DNA from: Sophora flavescens
Lineage: Eukaryota > Streptophyta > Magnoliopsida > Fabales > Fabaceae
Direction: 5' to 3'
Length of the DNA stretch: 64,000 nt
Assembly (NCBI GenBank): GCA_030762895.1
Contig: CM061065.1
Coordinates: forward strand, 74,971,676 to 75,035,675
In this document: in pieces, positions 31,664 through 44,114 of the stretch
Layout of the letters: every line of letters starts with the position of its first letter
Numbering within the stretch: the first letter of the stretch is position 1
Made by a program: the position numbers and the translations under genes
Notes under the pieces: model-generated
What the model was told of the DNA's origin: nothing
Seen by the model: only the letters and a program-made list of their open reading frames with translations
Database searches by the model: none

Positions 31664-33328
31664 AAAAGTGTAAAGAAATAAATGATTGGATAGTCGATCC
31701 AATTTCATAACGTGTTAGGACTTGTAAGCAAGTGCCTTATAATATCTTTACACAAACATGGAAAGTTTGTTCGAGAGCTGTGGATCAGCGAAGGGCAAGT
31801 GAGTTGGACCTGAGAATATCGTTCGTCAGAGATTGACAGCAAGTGGATTCTGGTGGAATCATGAGGTTATCCGATGAATAGACCAATTGGACATATTCCG
31901 ACAATTTTACCCAGATACATAGTTGATACTATGTTAGGTGAGGCCGTTGTGCCCAGGAAGCCGAGTTTCGGTTGTAGAGGTTTCATAAAGAGCCTGATGT
32001 GTTATAGAGAGTTTGTGATCACATGTGATTATGATTGTAAGTACGTTATGATTTAAGCCTTGTGTGCGTAACATGAAAGCCACAAAGGTGTCTGAGGTGG
32101 ACGGATGTGAAACCTATAAGGACCATTTCCTTCCAAAATATCAAATTAGCTCCGATGTTAGAATCGGATATTCCTTGAGGCTGTGTAGGAATGAGACTAT
32201 GCAGTTTCAATCAGTTTCTCTCTATTCCTGTCCATCAATGGACAAACCGTGTACGATATGCTTGATGAGCTTACCGTTGAGTTTGGTATAGTATATACTT
32301 GGAGTTTTGAGTTGCAGAATTAAAAAGGAATATAAAAAGAATATATGATTGTTTTATTATATACCTGTGAGTCGTACCACTGCATGTCTGCCATAAGTGT
32401 AAGATAAATGGAATCTCACCTCGTTATTTTATTTTGCCTATGTCGGCTGGCTATGTGCTTTCTGTATTCTGTTGAGAAGATTGAGATGTCAAGATGACGA
32501 TTGATCAATGCATCGTAGAGATTGAGGTTCGAGCATGTGGACGTTATGTTGGAGTTTCTAGTGGATGTCTTCCAGACTATCGATAGTTCGTGGGTCAAGT
32601 TTTTCCTCTTGGGAGAGGAAAGGGCTTAGTTCGAGAGTTACTATTGTAGTAGCACTAGTAGTGTCTTTTGTGACGACGTCGGTAATGGACTCAAATAGAG
32701 TTTCCACTTGATCTCGTCAGTTGGTTTGTCTTTCTCACGATGTATGAGAAATGATTATCTTTTCTATTTTAGTTTGGCCAGCTGGGCATGTTTGGGAGTT
32801 AATGTAACTGTCTATGGAGCTGCGACTCCAAGTATCTTATATTTTAGGAGCTGCGTCTCCATATCATTAAGTAGTGTCTGTGTACATTTCTATGCTTTCT
32901 GTTTATGAGTCGGTTGGGTATTATGTAAATGATTTTCGAACTCATGACCTTAATTGTGATAATGGAATATTTTATTATCCACTCTTTTAAATCAAAGTAG
33001 TTACATTTATGACTTAAAAAAAATAAAAAATTTACCCATTCTTTTATAGCCAATTTTAATCAACCTAGTTTTCGGCCTTAAAAAGTTACGTACGATATAA
33101 CACTCGAGAAGGGTATTAAAGTTAAGGGAAATTTTCTTTGATTGTATTACTTGTTTTAGAAGTTATGTAAATGGTAGTGTGTCTCTCGAAGTTAAAAACA
33201 ATCACACACACACTTAAAATCTGACTTGAAAAGGAACTTAAAAGGTCTTTAAATTGGAATTTATTATAATATCTTTTGACCCTTAAAGTTCTTCAAAAAC
33301 CCTTTTACACGTGAAACAATCGATTATA
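31664..33328. other. Unresolved repeat DNA between the CACTA element and a solo LTR
   Basis: No frame longer than about 75 codons and no recognisable domain. The stretch 31740-32100 looks like decayed coding DNA with frequent stops in plus frames, and may be internal retrotransposon sequence. 32815-32865 holds an inverted word pair, GGAGCTGCGACTCC and GGAGCTGCGTCTCC. The final part (33120-33328) carries 'caatcgattataat', a word repeated on the other side of the solo LTR. Confidence 0.4.
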
Positions 33329-34542
33329 ATAATTGTAACACCCCCCTTTGGCATTACCTCCTAACCACATGCGGAAATAAATTTAAAAGAAAATTTAGTG
33401 GTTGCTTTCGGAAAAACTACTATTATTTTCATAAATCTGAAAATATGATGGTAAAAATTTTTCTTTTTCTTTTCTGCGGAGTACTTAAAAATAGTACACA
33501 CAACACAAAGGTACAAACTATATTATATTGTACTCACCAACATATATAAATAGATTTTATTCATCATTCACAACATAATTTCTTTTCAAAAAAAATACTT
33601 CATCATTCACAATAGAATTTCAAAAAGGTTTTAGACCACACAAAGTGAGTTTCTCAAAACACACAACCCAAGGAAAATCTTAAGCTGGTTGTTCTAGAAG
33701 AAAACTACCGGAAAGAACTCCGTAGTTCTCACCGTAAGATTTTCGCCAACCTCTTCAAGGATCGGGAGTAATATCCTCAAGTGAGGTTAGAAACTTCTTG
33801 ACACCTCTTGTCCTCATGTAACAAAGCACCATAGCAAAGGACCAAGAAAACCTGATATATTGTAAGGGTGAGATGCCAATATATGGATGAATTATGACGA
33901 CTGCATGCCCAAACACAGAGCAACAGATACAGACAAATATTCATAATCAACATATAAATTCTCACAAATAATCTTATCAACCAACAATCATCGCCGTTTT
34001 TGAAAACATGGCACTTGTATATTTCATCATTCTATCCTAGTCTCCGGAGATCCCAACTTCTTTGAAAGATGAGCTGATCAGGCTCGATTGCCAATAAGGC
34101 ACAACGTGTTTTTCCACAACACTGCCCAAAACTCCTGGCACAATGATCAACGTGTGTGGATGTCCATAGCATACTCTCCAACACAAGGCATAGCAACCCA
34201 AGCATATGGACTTCATTGTCCATCAAGGCACAATGAAACAACGTAGCATGAAGTACCTGACCCTTCAAGGTATTCATACAAAACAACGTGGGCACGTCTA
34301 TCAAATGCATGTAAAAACATCTTTGTTTTCGCATCTTTTCTTCGTGTTTCATTCTTTCCTTCGTCGAGGCTCAAGGCTCATGACCATCCATAAATTTTAA
34401 ACATTTTAAAACTTTCATTGTCGATACAGGACGTTTTAGCCCGAGTGTACAATCACAACAGTCCTAGACCTGTGCACAAGTCTTAGACTTTGTGGTCGTA
34501 GAAAACAACTTTCACCTTTTTACTACTATCACCACATTTTAT

Positions 34543-34716
34543 CACAACGTATGTAGGACACACAATCCACAACAACGTGTCTAGGACACATAGTCCACAA
34601 CAACGTGTCTAGGACACACAGTCCACAACAACGTGTATAGGAGACACAGTTCAAAACAACGTATATAGGACACACAGTCCACAACTTCATATATATGACA
34701 CACAGTCCACAACGTT
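34543..34716. repeat. Minisatellite, about 32-bp unit, 5-6 copies
   Basis: The unit contains ACAACGTGTCTAGGACACAC followed by AGTCC. Copies are degenerate and directly adjacent, without unique spacers, so this is a minisatellite within the solo LTR. Confidence 0.9.
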
Positions 34717-35419
34717 GTGATACGGATCATGGATCCACGTGCTTTAACTCTAGTATCCCGACGTCTCGATTTCTAAGTTCACTTTTCAATGTTATTTTTC
34801 GTTCAGTGAAAAAAAAATGCAAAACCGAAAGTTTCGGTAACTTATCCAAGTTATCTGACATTTTCCTTTGAACAAGATCTTTTAAATGAAAAGTTTACTT
34901 TTGAAATCCTTTTGTTTAAAACTTTAAGTTTTGGAAATCCCATTCTATTTCCATAAAACCATTTTATTTTCAAACCTTCTTTTTCCTAAAACATTTGAAA
35001 ATTTCCAAATAAATTCCTTTTCAAGTTCCAAACTAAATTTTATTTTCCTTCAAAAAAATTTCAAGGAAATTAATTTTCCTTTTTGTATAAAATCACTCAA
35101 ATTTTTCCAATTGAGTTTTCAAAAAAAAAATTGTTTTACTCTCTAAAATTTTCAACAAATCATTAAAATTATTTAACTTCCCCCTTTTATCAAAACCTTG
35201 TTAAACAGAAACCTTTATTTATAATTTTCTTTGTAAATATTGTCTTAAAGCTTTTATCCTTATTATTTGAGTTCTAACCAATGGTTAAGCTTCCATGCAA
35301 TAACAACAACACATACACAATCATTCCAACATTCATATATTCATAAAATATTAACTAAGAATAAGAGCATGTTTATCAGTCAAATATACCATCAAAGCAA
35401 CAAGATCTCCAGATCATTC

Positions 35420-35448
35420 TAAAACAACAACAACAACAACAACATCAT
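35420..35448. repeat. (CAA)n microsatellite
   Basis: A run of AAC/CAA triplets in the A-rich part of the solo LTR. Confidence 0.85.
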
Positions 35449-37454
35449 CAAACAACATATAATTATCAGGTCAAGCAACAACTTAAGCCACCAATCAAAA
35501 CTCAGTAAAACACACATAAAATCAATCACAACAACATGTAGTTGTCATAAAGAGCATCCCTCGGGCTTTCTCCCTTTACCTGATTTGACGGATAGAAAAA
35601 GTCTTCGTTTCCGTGTTGCCCAGAGCAAGCTTCCTTTGCCCACCGCGTGTCGCAAGTCTCTGTTTGTGCAGGATTTTCCAGAAATCTAAGTTCATCAACA
35701 TGTAACTTTATCCAATTGTTTCTCCTTATATACATATGTAAAAATCTCAAATCCTCAACCAAACTTTAGGTATCTTCAATAGTAACCCAGAAAATTATAT
35801 AAAAGTTTTTAACCTTCAAAATCATTTTTAAAATCACCATGCAACCAGCTATGTACATATTTTCGTAGACAGAATTTGGTTTTACTTTGACATGTGTTTT
35901 GACCTAGTAAATCTTATCCAAATAGTTACATATTATATATCAAATTAAAGCCCCAAAAGTCTTCTTTCCAGAGATCCGTTTTGTATAAAAACTTATGGGC
36001 TTACGAATAAAGGTATATCATGCTGCTAGAACCACATTCTACACAAGCTTATCTACACTAAGTTATTATCTTCACTCTAACATCATCCACAAGCCAAAAA
36101 ACCAGCATGCAAGGGTCCTAGACCCTCAAAAACATACATGCAAACATATATCAACCAAAAATAGTAACTATTATTATCAAATAATGGTTCAAACAAAGAG
36201 TTGTGAGAGGATCTTTAAGCCAAGCATGTGAGAATAACAAAAACATCTACTTTGCTCCACATAGGGGTTTTCGGTCACCCTATCAAAATAGGTTTTAAAA
36301 TTTTTTTGTGTGACATGCAAGTGCTTAAAATGATAGTAGAGATAAGTATAAGTGTATGAAAATTAGTTCCATGCTCAAAAGACTTTTCTAAAGATTTTTC
36401 TTAAAATTTTTAGTTAAAACTATAAACATGCAAAATAAGAAAAGTGCCATGCATGTTGATTAAAAAGAGATTTATGAGGAAATAAAGAGCAAGAGAGGAG
36501 AGTTATACCCTTAGATGATGAAGAATGAAGAGAAATGGTCAACAAGAAGCTTAAAAAAGTTGACAACTTTGAGGATGTAGTGGTATTTTGAGTGTATCTC
36601 ACCATATACACATCCACAAATTATACACTTGTGTTTTTTGGAAAGGTAAGAAAGATAGGCACAACTTTGTTGTTGAAAGTTTTGATTGATTCGGAACCGA
36701 ATAGGGTTGAAAAGGGTCTTCTTTCTGCTGTTCTCGAGTTCCTGGGGATTTTGAGCAGTTTTGGTGATTTGGGCATATCACCCAATATACTTATCCGTTT
36801 TTGATGTTCTTTAGCTAGTTGGAAAGAGGAGAGGAATAGGAACAACTTTAATTCATTAAGTTTTTCGATTTTCAGAGCAGAAAAGGGTCAAACATTCGGT
36901 ATGATTTCTGTGAGCAAACAAGTGTGTGAGTGAGTGATCTTGAGAGGAAATGGAGAAAGTGTTAAAAGGTGAAAGAAGAGGGTTTTTACAGAGAAGGGGA
37001 GAGGGGTGCTGCTGCTCATAAATTGAGGGAATGAGATTTTTGAATTTTGTTTTGAAAAAATATAAAATTGGTTTTTGATTAAAATATAGATTACTTGCAA
37101 ATATAGTAAAAATCATGCCATGTAAGTAAATGATGAGATTCTAATGTGACAAGTCTCATAAAGTCCTTTCACATCTCTTCCAATATTAAGAAAATCTGGT
37201 TTAAAATAATTTTTCTCGTCCCAGTTCCATTTGTTTCCCGTCAGTGAAAATCGATCGTATTTTATTTCGTAAATTTTCCACCCGAAAAATTTATATTGAA
37301 ACATTTATAGAAGAAAATTTCTAAAATCATGGAAATGGTTATAATTGAGTTATAAAAAATTAAAATTTTATTTTACGAATCAAAATTCATTTTCCAGGTC
37401 AGTAAAGTCTTACTGACAGTGAAAATACAAACCGTTTTCATTTGAAATTTCAAT

Positions 37455-37866
37455 AGGAATTTTAAATAGTAGCTTCTTACTATAAAATAGATTATGAAAG
37501 TAATTTTGGTTTATTAAGATAATTTCTCAAATTTAAAATATTATACATGCACACACATACATAAGCACAGATTATAGAAAAAAAAAGAAAAAATTGGGGT
37601 TTTAAAATAATCGATTATACAGCTCTTAATTATGCTTAAATGAGACTTTAAATACCATAATTTTAAATAGTAGATTCCTACTATAAAATAGATTATGAAA
37701 GTAATTTTGGTTTATTAAGATAATTTCTCAAATTAAAAATATTAAACATGCACACACATACATAAGCACAGATTATTGAAAAAAAAAAGAAGAAAAAATC
37801 GGGGTGTTACAATAATCGATTATACAGCTCTTAATTATGCTTAAATGAGACTTTAAATATCAGAGC
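37455..37866. repeat. Tandem duplication of the solo-LTR end plus its flank
   Basis: Two direct copies of about 206 bp. Each contains the terminal LTR sequence, the LTR boundary and about 50 bp of flank starting ATAATCGATTATACAGCTC. In the first copy the LTR terminus is mutated (GGGGTTTTAAA instead of GGGGTGTTACA). The duplication therefore arose after insertion and carries the target duplication word with it. Confidence 0.85.
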
Positions 37867-38025
37867 TGTTAGGTTTTTGAAATTCAAAATTCAAAGAGGA
37901 TAATCGATTATGGTAATCGAGTATGCTTTGAACACGTTTTAAACTTAGTTTTAAAATTGCTTTAATGAGAAATAAAATGGTTTTAATTATCCATTAAGTC
38001 GTTGAGGTTGAATTCAAATTGATAT

Positions 38026-40398
38026 TGTAACAGCCCGATTTTCGGATACACTGTATTAACGGTAAATATATATTTATTTATATTTTTATCCGAGACCTAG
38101 TAAATGATTTTGGAGAAAACAAAATCATATTTAGAACCTACTCTATGGTAGGAAGCTTTGGTTAAAATTTGGGTTTAAAACTCAGACGGAAACTGGTCTG
38201 CGTTTTTATTGACAATATATTTTTATACCTACAGAAAATCCTAATTTAACCCGAAACTGAAAAATTGTAGATTTTTATATTATGTCCATGAGGAAGTCTA
38301 TTTTCTAAAGTGTTGCCCAAAACTAAAATATTAGATTTTATTCGGGCGAATTCTGGAGAAAAACAGACAGAAACCCTAATCGGGAAACCGACGGAGTCGG
38401 AAACGGAACTGCAGAGACAGAACCGGGCACCGGATGATAGGACATCTTGCCACTAGGGTGGTGAGTCATAGGGGTGACTCACCTTGCATTTATGACAAGT
38501 AATGATGGTTAAGATATTTTAAGGTAAAAAGACCAAAATACCCTCAAGCTTTCGTGGTTATTAACAAGACACATCTACGCACTCTTAACCACTCATTTTA
38601 CCTGGTTGTAAACCTCCCACATCTCTCCAATTTCATGCAGCCACATCCACTAGACAATACCTATTTCATTTTGCTTTCGTTTAATCATTTTCCTCTCAAA
38701 AACCGAAATCGGGTAAATGACGGAGCTGAGTACAGGATTTCTGGTAACCGCTAATGGATTGGATCGATGAGTCATGGATGACTCATGAGATGTGGTGCAA
38801 AATCAGCCACACCATCCTTCATTATCCACCACATATTTTAACCTAACCATGATTACTATTTAACTATTATTAAGTTATTATATTATTTTCTAACTTAACC
38901 TAGGTCAAGTAAACTCAACCATGGTTCTATGTTAACATTAAACAAAGCATTTTCACTCACTCATCCTATCATTTTTGTGGTTGTCCATTTCTCCTCACAC
39001 TTAGACATTTCATTTTCTTTACTAAGTCATTTTACTCACAAAACACTAAGAACTTCATAGTGTTCTTGCAAAGTTCATCATAGTTCTTCATTTCTTCTCA
39101 AGTCCTTGATAAACCTTCTTCATTCCAAGGTGGGGAATCTCTTCCTCATTATCTTAGCTTCGTTAATCTTCAATATTCATTTTCATCAACTATTTCATGA
39201 ATTTCCATTCTTAGATCTAGAAGTTCAAATAATTCTAGAAAATTGTAGAAAAAATCATTTTAATGTGAAACCAATTTCTATGATCTTTATATGACTTCTA
39301 CTTTCATCATCTAAGAGTATGTAAGCAAAAGAATTTTCCTTCCTATTTTTCTTATTAAGGCCGAATCTATGCATATGCGAGCAAATGAGATTTTGTTCAA
39401 CTTTTAACTTATATGAGGTTGGTTATAAGCTATCTAGGGTTTCTATGTTCTAAATCTAAGAGTTTGAAATCAAAAGAAATTCTTAACCCTATTTTCTAGT
39501 CTTGGCTGAATTGGTGTTCATATAGACAAAATAAGTTTTCTTCAATTTTAATTAGATAATGATTTGTATCAACTATTTAAGGTGTGTAGGTTTTAGATCC
39601 AAGAGTTTGTGAGAAAAAGGAATTTCTAGCCTATTTTAATCATCACGACTGAAACCCTAACCCTAGAGGTTAGAGGATTTTGTTTCATATTTTTGAATTG
39701 TAACACTTGTTTTATGTTAGTTAATACTTTAGGAACTAGAATCCAATAGATGGAATTGAGAAAATAACCCTAAGCCCTATTTTGAATTGATGGCCGAACC
39801 TTAGCTATTTGTGGTTAAAGTGGATTTTGTTTGATTAACTAGTGGTTATGTTGTTTTGGTTGAAGGTTAACCATTAACCGTGGTAGAGTAACGAGGATCG
39901 GAAGTTCGGGACTTCGGTGATAAGTTCAGTGGGGGAAAGAATCATCCTGTCGTCGGAATGGATAAGTAGTATATATTATAATAATGGTGTAGGACGACCT
40001 AAACCCTACTAGTGGTTGAGTAATCGACAAGACCAAAAGCACATTGGCGACTACTCCGTAGTACCAATGATGATTTGGGGATTGTAGGTTTATCAACGTT
40101 AGGATAATTTTAGAACCTTTGAGGATGTCTGATTCTATTATTATTGAACTGTTTGTGATTGGTTGGTTGTGGTAAACTGTTGTATATGATGTTTTGTGTT
40201 ATCTGAGTATTTTATGATTATTGTAGTATGTATGATCTACCTGGTTTGATAACATGCTTAGTTGGTTGTTAGGCAAGGATATATGTTGTTCAGGAGATAT
40301 GTATGTGGGTGTGAGAATGAATGTCACTTAGAGTTGCCTAGCTTAATTAAGTTGTTTTATAGATGGGATTATGGGAAATGATTTGAGGATTTATAGAT
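38026..40398 (+). mobile_element. Chromovirus LTR relic, 3' truncated
   Basis: It starts TGTAACAGCCCGATTTTCGG and follows the Tekay LTR at 7480 in arrangement: 'gaaactggtctgcgttttt', 'aatcgggaaaccgacggagtcgg', 'cttgccactagggtggtgagtcat', then a long leader with 'ggccgaat/ggccgaac' words. The similarity is clearly lower than between the two Tekay LTRs, so it is a related but distinct family. Near 38380-38480 and 38700-38800 it holds a diverged internal repeat of the 'cggagtcgg..gtgactcac' block. It ends at the truncated 3' LTR of the Tat element. No gene is present. Confidence 0.6.
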
Positions 40399-40776
40399 GA
40401 AATCCCTTAATCTTGTATCTGATGAATACCAGGGGACAAGGACTCTTTGATAGTCTCTTGGTCAAGCTGGTTCCTCTGATACGCTTAAGGGAGATTCACC
40501 TAGGTAAGTCAAAAGTGAGTCTCTCTTTTGGGTTCTCCTCCTTTTATAATAGGATCCCCATATCTTTAAGAGAACTGGATTTATCTCCTTTTATCTCTTA
40601 AATCTTCTTTGAGATATGATTTCCTTAATTTGAGGGATTTTATCTCGTCTAACCGGATAAGGTTATTTGAGATGATATCAGGATTATGAAAGATAATATC
40701 AATATCATATCCTTCCCACCTTTATTGGATCGGGTATCCAAGCTCGGTGACCGGGTTTTAAGCCTCAGCCAGTACA
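40399..40776 (-). repeat. Tat element 3' LTR (outer end truncated)
   Basis: It aligns with 52801-53174 with few differences, ending in CCAGTACA. The counterpart of 52620-52800 is missing, and the junction with the chromovirus LTR relic is at about 40399. Confidence 0.85.
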
Positions 40777-40795
40777 CAAGCCCCCAAGCTTTGAG
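40777..40795 (-). promoter_or_regulatory. Polypurine tract of the Tat element
   Basis: On the minus strand, AAGCTTGGGGGCTTG directly precedes the LTR start TGTACTGG. Confidence 0.65.
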
Positions 40796-41504
40796 CTAGT
40801 AGAAGCGTAAAAGTTTTCATGACAGTAACCGAGCTTGGCCTTTAAAGACCTTTTTTTGGATAATCTTAGGTTTATAGTGTAGGTTTTCTTCCCCTTTTTA
40901 CCATAGTCTCAATGACCGACCTTGTACATCTGCTAATTGTTAAACCTCGGGTGATCGAGCTTAGAAACTTGGTCTCTTTAGCCTTTCAAGTTGGCGAGGT
41001 ATGTGGCTGAGCTTCACACTTCGGTCTTTTTATGTCTTTTACTTCGATGAACATTCGGGAAACCGAGCTTCACACTTCGGTGGAGCTTTACACCTCGACC
41101 CATATACGAGTCCCCCCAAGCTTTGAGCTTTTCCATAGCGTGAAAGCTTCTTTGAAGGAGCCAAGCCTAGCCGAGATGGAGGTAGTCATCTTAGTTTTGC
41201 ACTGTGACCAAAGTTTCCCGGTTCCCGAGATGAAAGGATACATTGCCATTTGTCATTTTGGTAAAGCTGACTTGTGATGCATGGCTTTTATGGCATTATT
41301 TTCGAGGCCTGCTCTGCGACTGCGTGGTCATATTTTTAATTGAAGACAGCATATATTCCGATGTCTGTGCCATGTGTTTCTTTTCCATTAATGCGCCGAA
41401 TTTGCACAGACTTGAAGGGATGTTTCTCTTCTTTCGCACGTCTACCACCACCATTACTTCAAAAAGTAACGTTTCATTTCCTTTTTTGAAACATTATTCT
41501 TTTT

Positions 41505-41512
41505 CTATAAAT
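41505..41512 (+). promoter_or_regulatory. TATA box upstream of the antisense ORF
   Basis: CTATAAAT lies 150-160 bp before the antisense-ORF ATG at 41665 and is followed by a CT-rich leader ('ttcttctctctctagcctcttc'). This is the arrangement of a plant core promoter reading opposite to the element. The DNA between 40796 and 41500 has only repeated 'accgagcttcacacttcgg' words. Confidence 0.5.
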
Positions 41513-41664
41513 TGAGCGAGCTCCGGATACAGGGCTTTAGTTTCCCTGAACCTTCATTTTTCTTCTCTCTCTAGCCTCTTCTTGTCCAAGCCTTTACACT
41601 CCCTTTCCTATTCGAGGTACGTCCTTCCCATCTCTTTTACAGTTTCATTTCTGCTTTTTTAGCC

Positions 41665-42625
41665 ATGGATACTTCATTCGAGGTATCCCAGAATGCCTCT
41701 TCTGGGGTTCAGATCACAGAGCTCGAAATGAATCCGATCGGGGGATCTCCTCATCCTTCTCCGTCTTCCTCTCATGGTGGTAGCGGTGCTAATGGTGCCT
41801 CTTCCTCTTCTGATGAGAGTAGCTCCGCTACTCCTGGCCACACCCGTCCCTTAGTTCCGTAAGCGCACCAATAGGATGCCTTGAGTCCCATACCCAAATA
41901 TTACTATTCCTGGGTATTTCTGGGTAAGGCCGGATGCGGGAGCCTTTTATTCAAAATTTAGGGATTTTGAATCCTTTTCGTCCATTAAAAACAAAGTTCC
42001 TTCTTCTAGTGGCACTGTAGAGTGTTTGCCATGTTCTGAGAATGAACACGTCTTCCTTCATGCCGCTCTAGATCAACCTTCTTTCACATACGTATATAAA
42101 ACCATGTTTGAGCAAATTGGAGTTACTTTGCCATTTACCCAATTTGAGTGTGATGTTTTGAAAATTATCAATGTTGCCCCTACTCAACTCCACCCAAACA
42201 GCTGGGCCTTTTTAAAGGATTTCCAAATTCTTTGTGGGCAGATAGGAATGGTGGCTACTGCTCCTAAATTCCTTTACTTTAATAAAGTAAGGTTTAGAGA
42301 TCGAGTCGGTTGGATCTCCCTGAGTGGGGTTGAGCGGAGGGGAATCATTGGGCTCTACAAGAGTTCATATAAAATTTTCAAGTCGGACTTTTTAAAAGTC
42401 CGACCTACCATAGGAAATGAGTCCCTATTTTATGACTCGGATGGAATCTCCAAATTCCCTCTTTACTGGAACCCCACCCCACTAAGTTTTCTATCTATGA
42501 TGTCGGCTACATGAAAACTCAAGAAAGAACCGACGTTGAGCTCCTCAAGCTCTATCCTCAGCCATTGCCTTGTGGGAAACTTTTATTGCTTCCCAAATCG
42601 TCAACTCGGCAAGCCGACTTTGATT
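41665..42625 (+). pseudogene. Tat antisense ORF, exon 1 (plant transposon-type domain)
   Basis: It starts at ATG 41665 with a Ser-rich N-terminus (MDTSFEVSQNASSGVQ, SPSSSHGG, SSSSDESS). The conserved block follows: WVRPDAGAFY, SENEHVFLHAALDQPSFTYV, FEQIGVTLPFTQFECDVLKI, PTQLHPNSWAFLKDFQILC, WISLSGVERR, then KFSIYDVGYM and TQERTDVELLKLYPQPLPCG. This type of domain has been filed under names such as 'putative gypsy type transposon', and its biochemical role is unknown. Breaks: a stop at 41860 with a frame change near 41880-41900, and a one-base shift near 42490. The exon ends at a consensus donor, GATT|GTAAGTAG, at 42625. Confidence 0.75.
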
Positions 42626-42697
42626 GTAAGTAGCTTTTTAGTGGGTATTTTACTTACCTTGTAGCATACTTGTATCTGACCGATTTCCCTTTTTCAG

Positions 42698-43822
42698 CGA
42701 TAATGGGGAAGTTCAATTATAAAGCTTTGATGAAGAAGTCGTCTAACCAAGATGCTGGTGGGTCAGTTCCGGTTGTCGAAGCTAAGGGGAAAAAGAAGAA
42801 GGTTACTGATGCCGCTGACCCCAACACACGCCTCTCTAAAAGGACTCGGGAATATTTGCAGTCTGCAGTTCCAAGGAGAAGTCCTTCTCCCCTATTGGTT
42901 GTTGAAGAAACTCCTGCCACCGAGAGGAGGTCGGGCAAGGCTCCTATGGTGGCCGATCTTACTTCGGACACCAAATGGTACAGAGGGAGTTGCAACCCGG
43001 GCTTCGGCTTACTTTGGGGTAGTGAGTTTAACCCCTGTTCACTCATCGACGGCCAGGTGATCAAACCTGCTGATGCTCGTCTTTTGCTGGAGCAAGGGCT
43101 TGGTGAAAGCATGGAGGTTGCTGCTGCCTATGCCCTTCAGATAGCTTCGATTACCCGCTTCTGGAGTCTCCAGTTCTCGGAAAAAGTCAAGAAGATGGAG
43201 ATGATGAAGGCAGATGCGGATCGTGCCCTGAAAATGAGGGACGAGTTGGCTCAAGCTGTGGCCAAGTGTGAGGAGCAAGCTCGGGCCGTTGGCCAGCTGA
43301 AGGCCCAAAAGGAGGAACTGGAAAAAGGTAAGACCGCTCTTCAGGCCAAGCTGGACATAGAAAAAGCCGAGCAGCTCAATCTTCAGAAGGTCATCGAGGA
43401 ACTTCAAGCCGAGAAGGAGGCCAATATTGAGTTGCGGAAGTCGCTAGGGACCAAGAAGGAGGCCAATATCAAGATCCGATCTGATCTGGCTGAAGACGAC
43501 GCTTCCATTATGAAGGAGAATGTCAATGGCTTCTCCCGATCTGTGAAGCAGCTTCAGCGCTTCAACCTGAATGCTGACTTCTCCCTTGCTGATGTGGACA
43601 AGGATTTTAAAAAAGATGGAATTCTAGTTCCGTTGTCTGAGCTGGAGGATGAGGAAGAGGTAGAATAAGAAGAGGAGGTTGACTGGCAAGCGACCGAGGA
43701 GGGAGCCGATGGTGAAGGCGACATGGGATTTCCTGACCAATCTTCTACTATGCCTCCGAGTGCCGAGGATGACCCCAACTCTATTCTCGTTGAAACCGTT
43801 GCTCACAGGGATGCCAATGAGT
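42698..43822 (+). pseudogene. Tat antisense ORF, exon 2 (coiled-coil C-terminus)
   Basis: The acceptor CCCTTTTTCAG precedes 42698, and the phase joins exon 1 correctly across a 72-bp intron. Exon 2 begins IMGKFNYKALMKKSS and has a basic segment (KGKKKKVTD, LSKRTREYLQSAVPRR). From about residue 150 on there is a long heptad-rich coiled coil (MEMMKADADRALKMRDELAQ, QLKAQKEELEKGKTALQAKL, DLQKVIEELQ-like). A TAA at 43666 interrupts the acidic tail, but the frame stays open beyond it to a natural-looking stop at 43822. Exon 2 is otherwise intact. A coiled coil of this size suggests oligomerisation, but the function is unknown. Confidence 0.75.
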
Positions 43823-44114
43823 AACTTAGGAAAATAATTTTTGTATTTTATTCCTAGGGCAATGCCCTTTTATTTTGAACTCTTATGTACTCTGGACTTT
43901 GCCCCTTTTTATTAATGAAATCACGTGCTTGCTTACGAGTTACTTGGAATTTTTTTTAAGTTTTTATGTTCATGCCTCGTTTTTACCAGTCGGCTTTGGG
44001 AACTCAAGCTTGCTCGGCTTTTATATTGTTGCATGTTACTCGGCTTATTCAAGTTTTTTGGAGCTTGGAATACCTCTAGGTTTTTTAAAAAAAAATACCT
44101 TCTTAGGCATTGTT

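Larger units (their letters stand above)
33334..37811 (-). mobile_element. Chromovirus (Tekay/Del-type) solo LTR
   Basis: On the minus strand it starts TGTAACACCCCGATTTTTTC at 37811 and ends at 33334 in GGGGGGTGTTACA. ATAAT flanks both sides (33329-33333 and 37812-37816), a perfect 5-bp target duplication. It is about 4.5 kb with no gag or pol, so it is a solo LTR produced by LTR-LTR recombination. Shared stretches with the Tekay LTR at 7480-19202 (for example a 'ctccggagatccc..' block near 34040) indicate a related family. Candidate minus-strand leader features lie around 36400-36900. No gene is inside. Confidence 0.85.

Noticed and set aside
34543..34716. Regularly spaced repeats considered as a CRISPR-like array
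   Set aside because: Units are directly adjacent and degenerate, with no unique spacers, inside a plant LTR: a minisatellite.
42717..43407. Antisense frames of 131 and 122 codons under the Tat antisense ORF exon 2
   Set aside because: Shadows of the coiled-coil exon, caused by its codon composition; no motif of their own.
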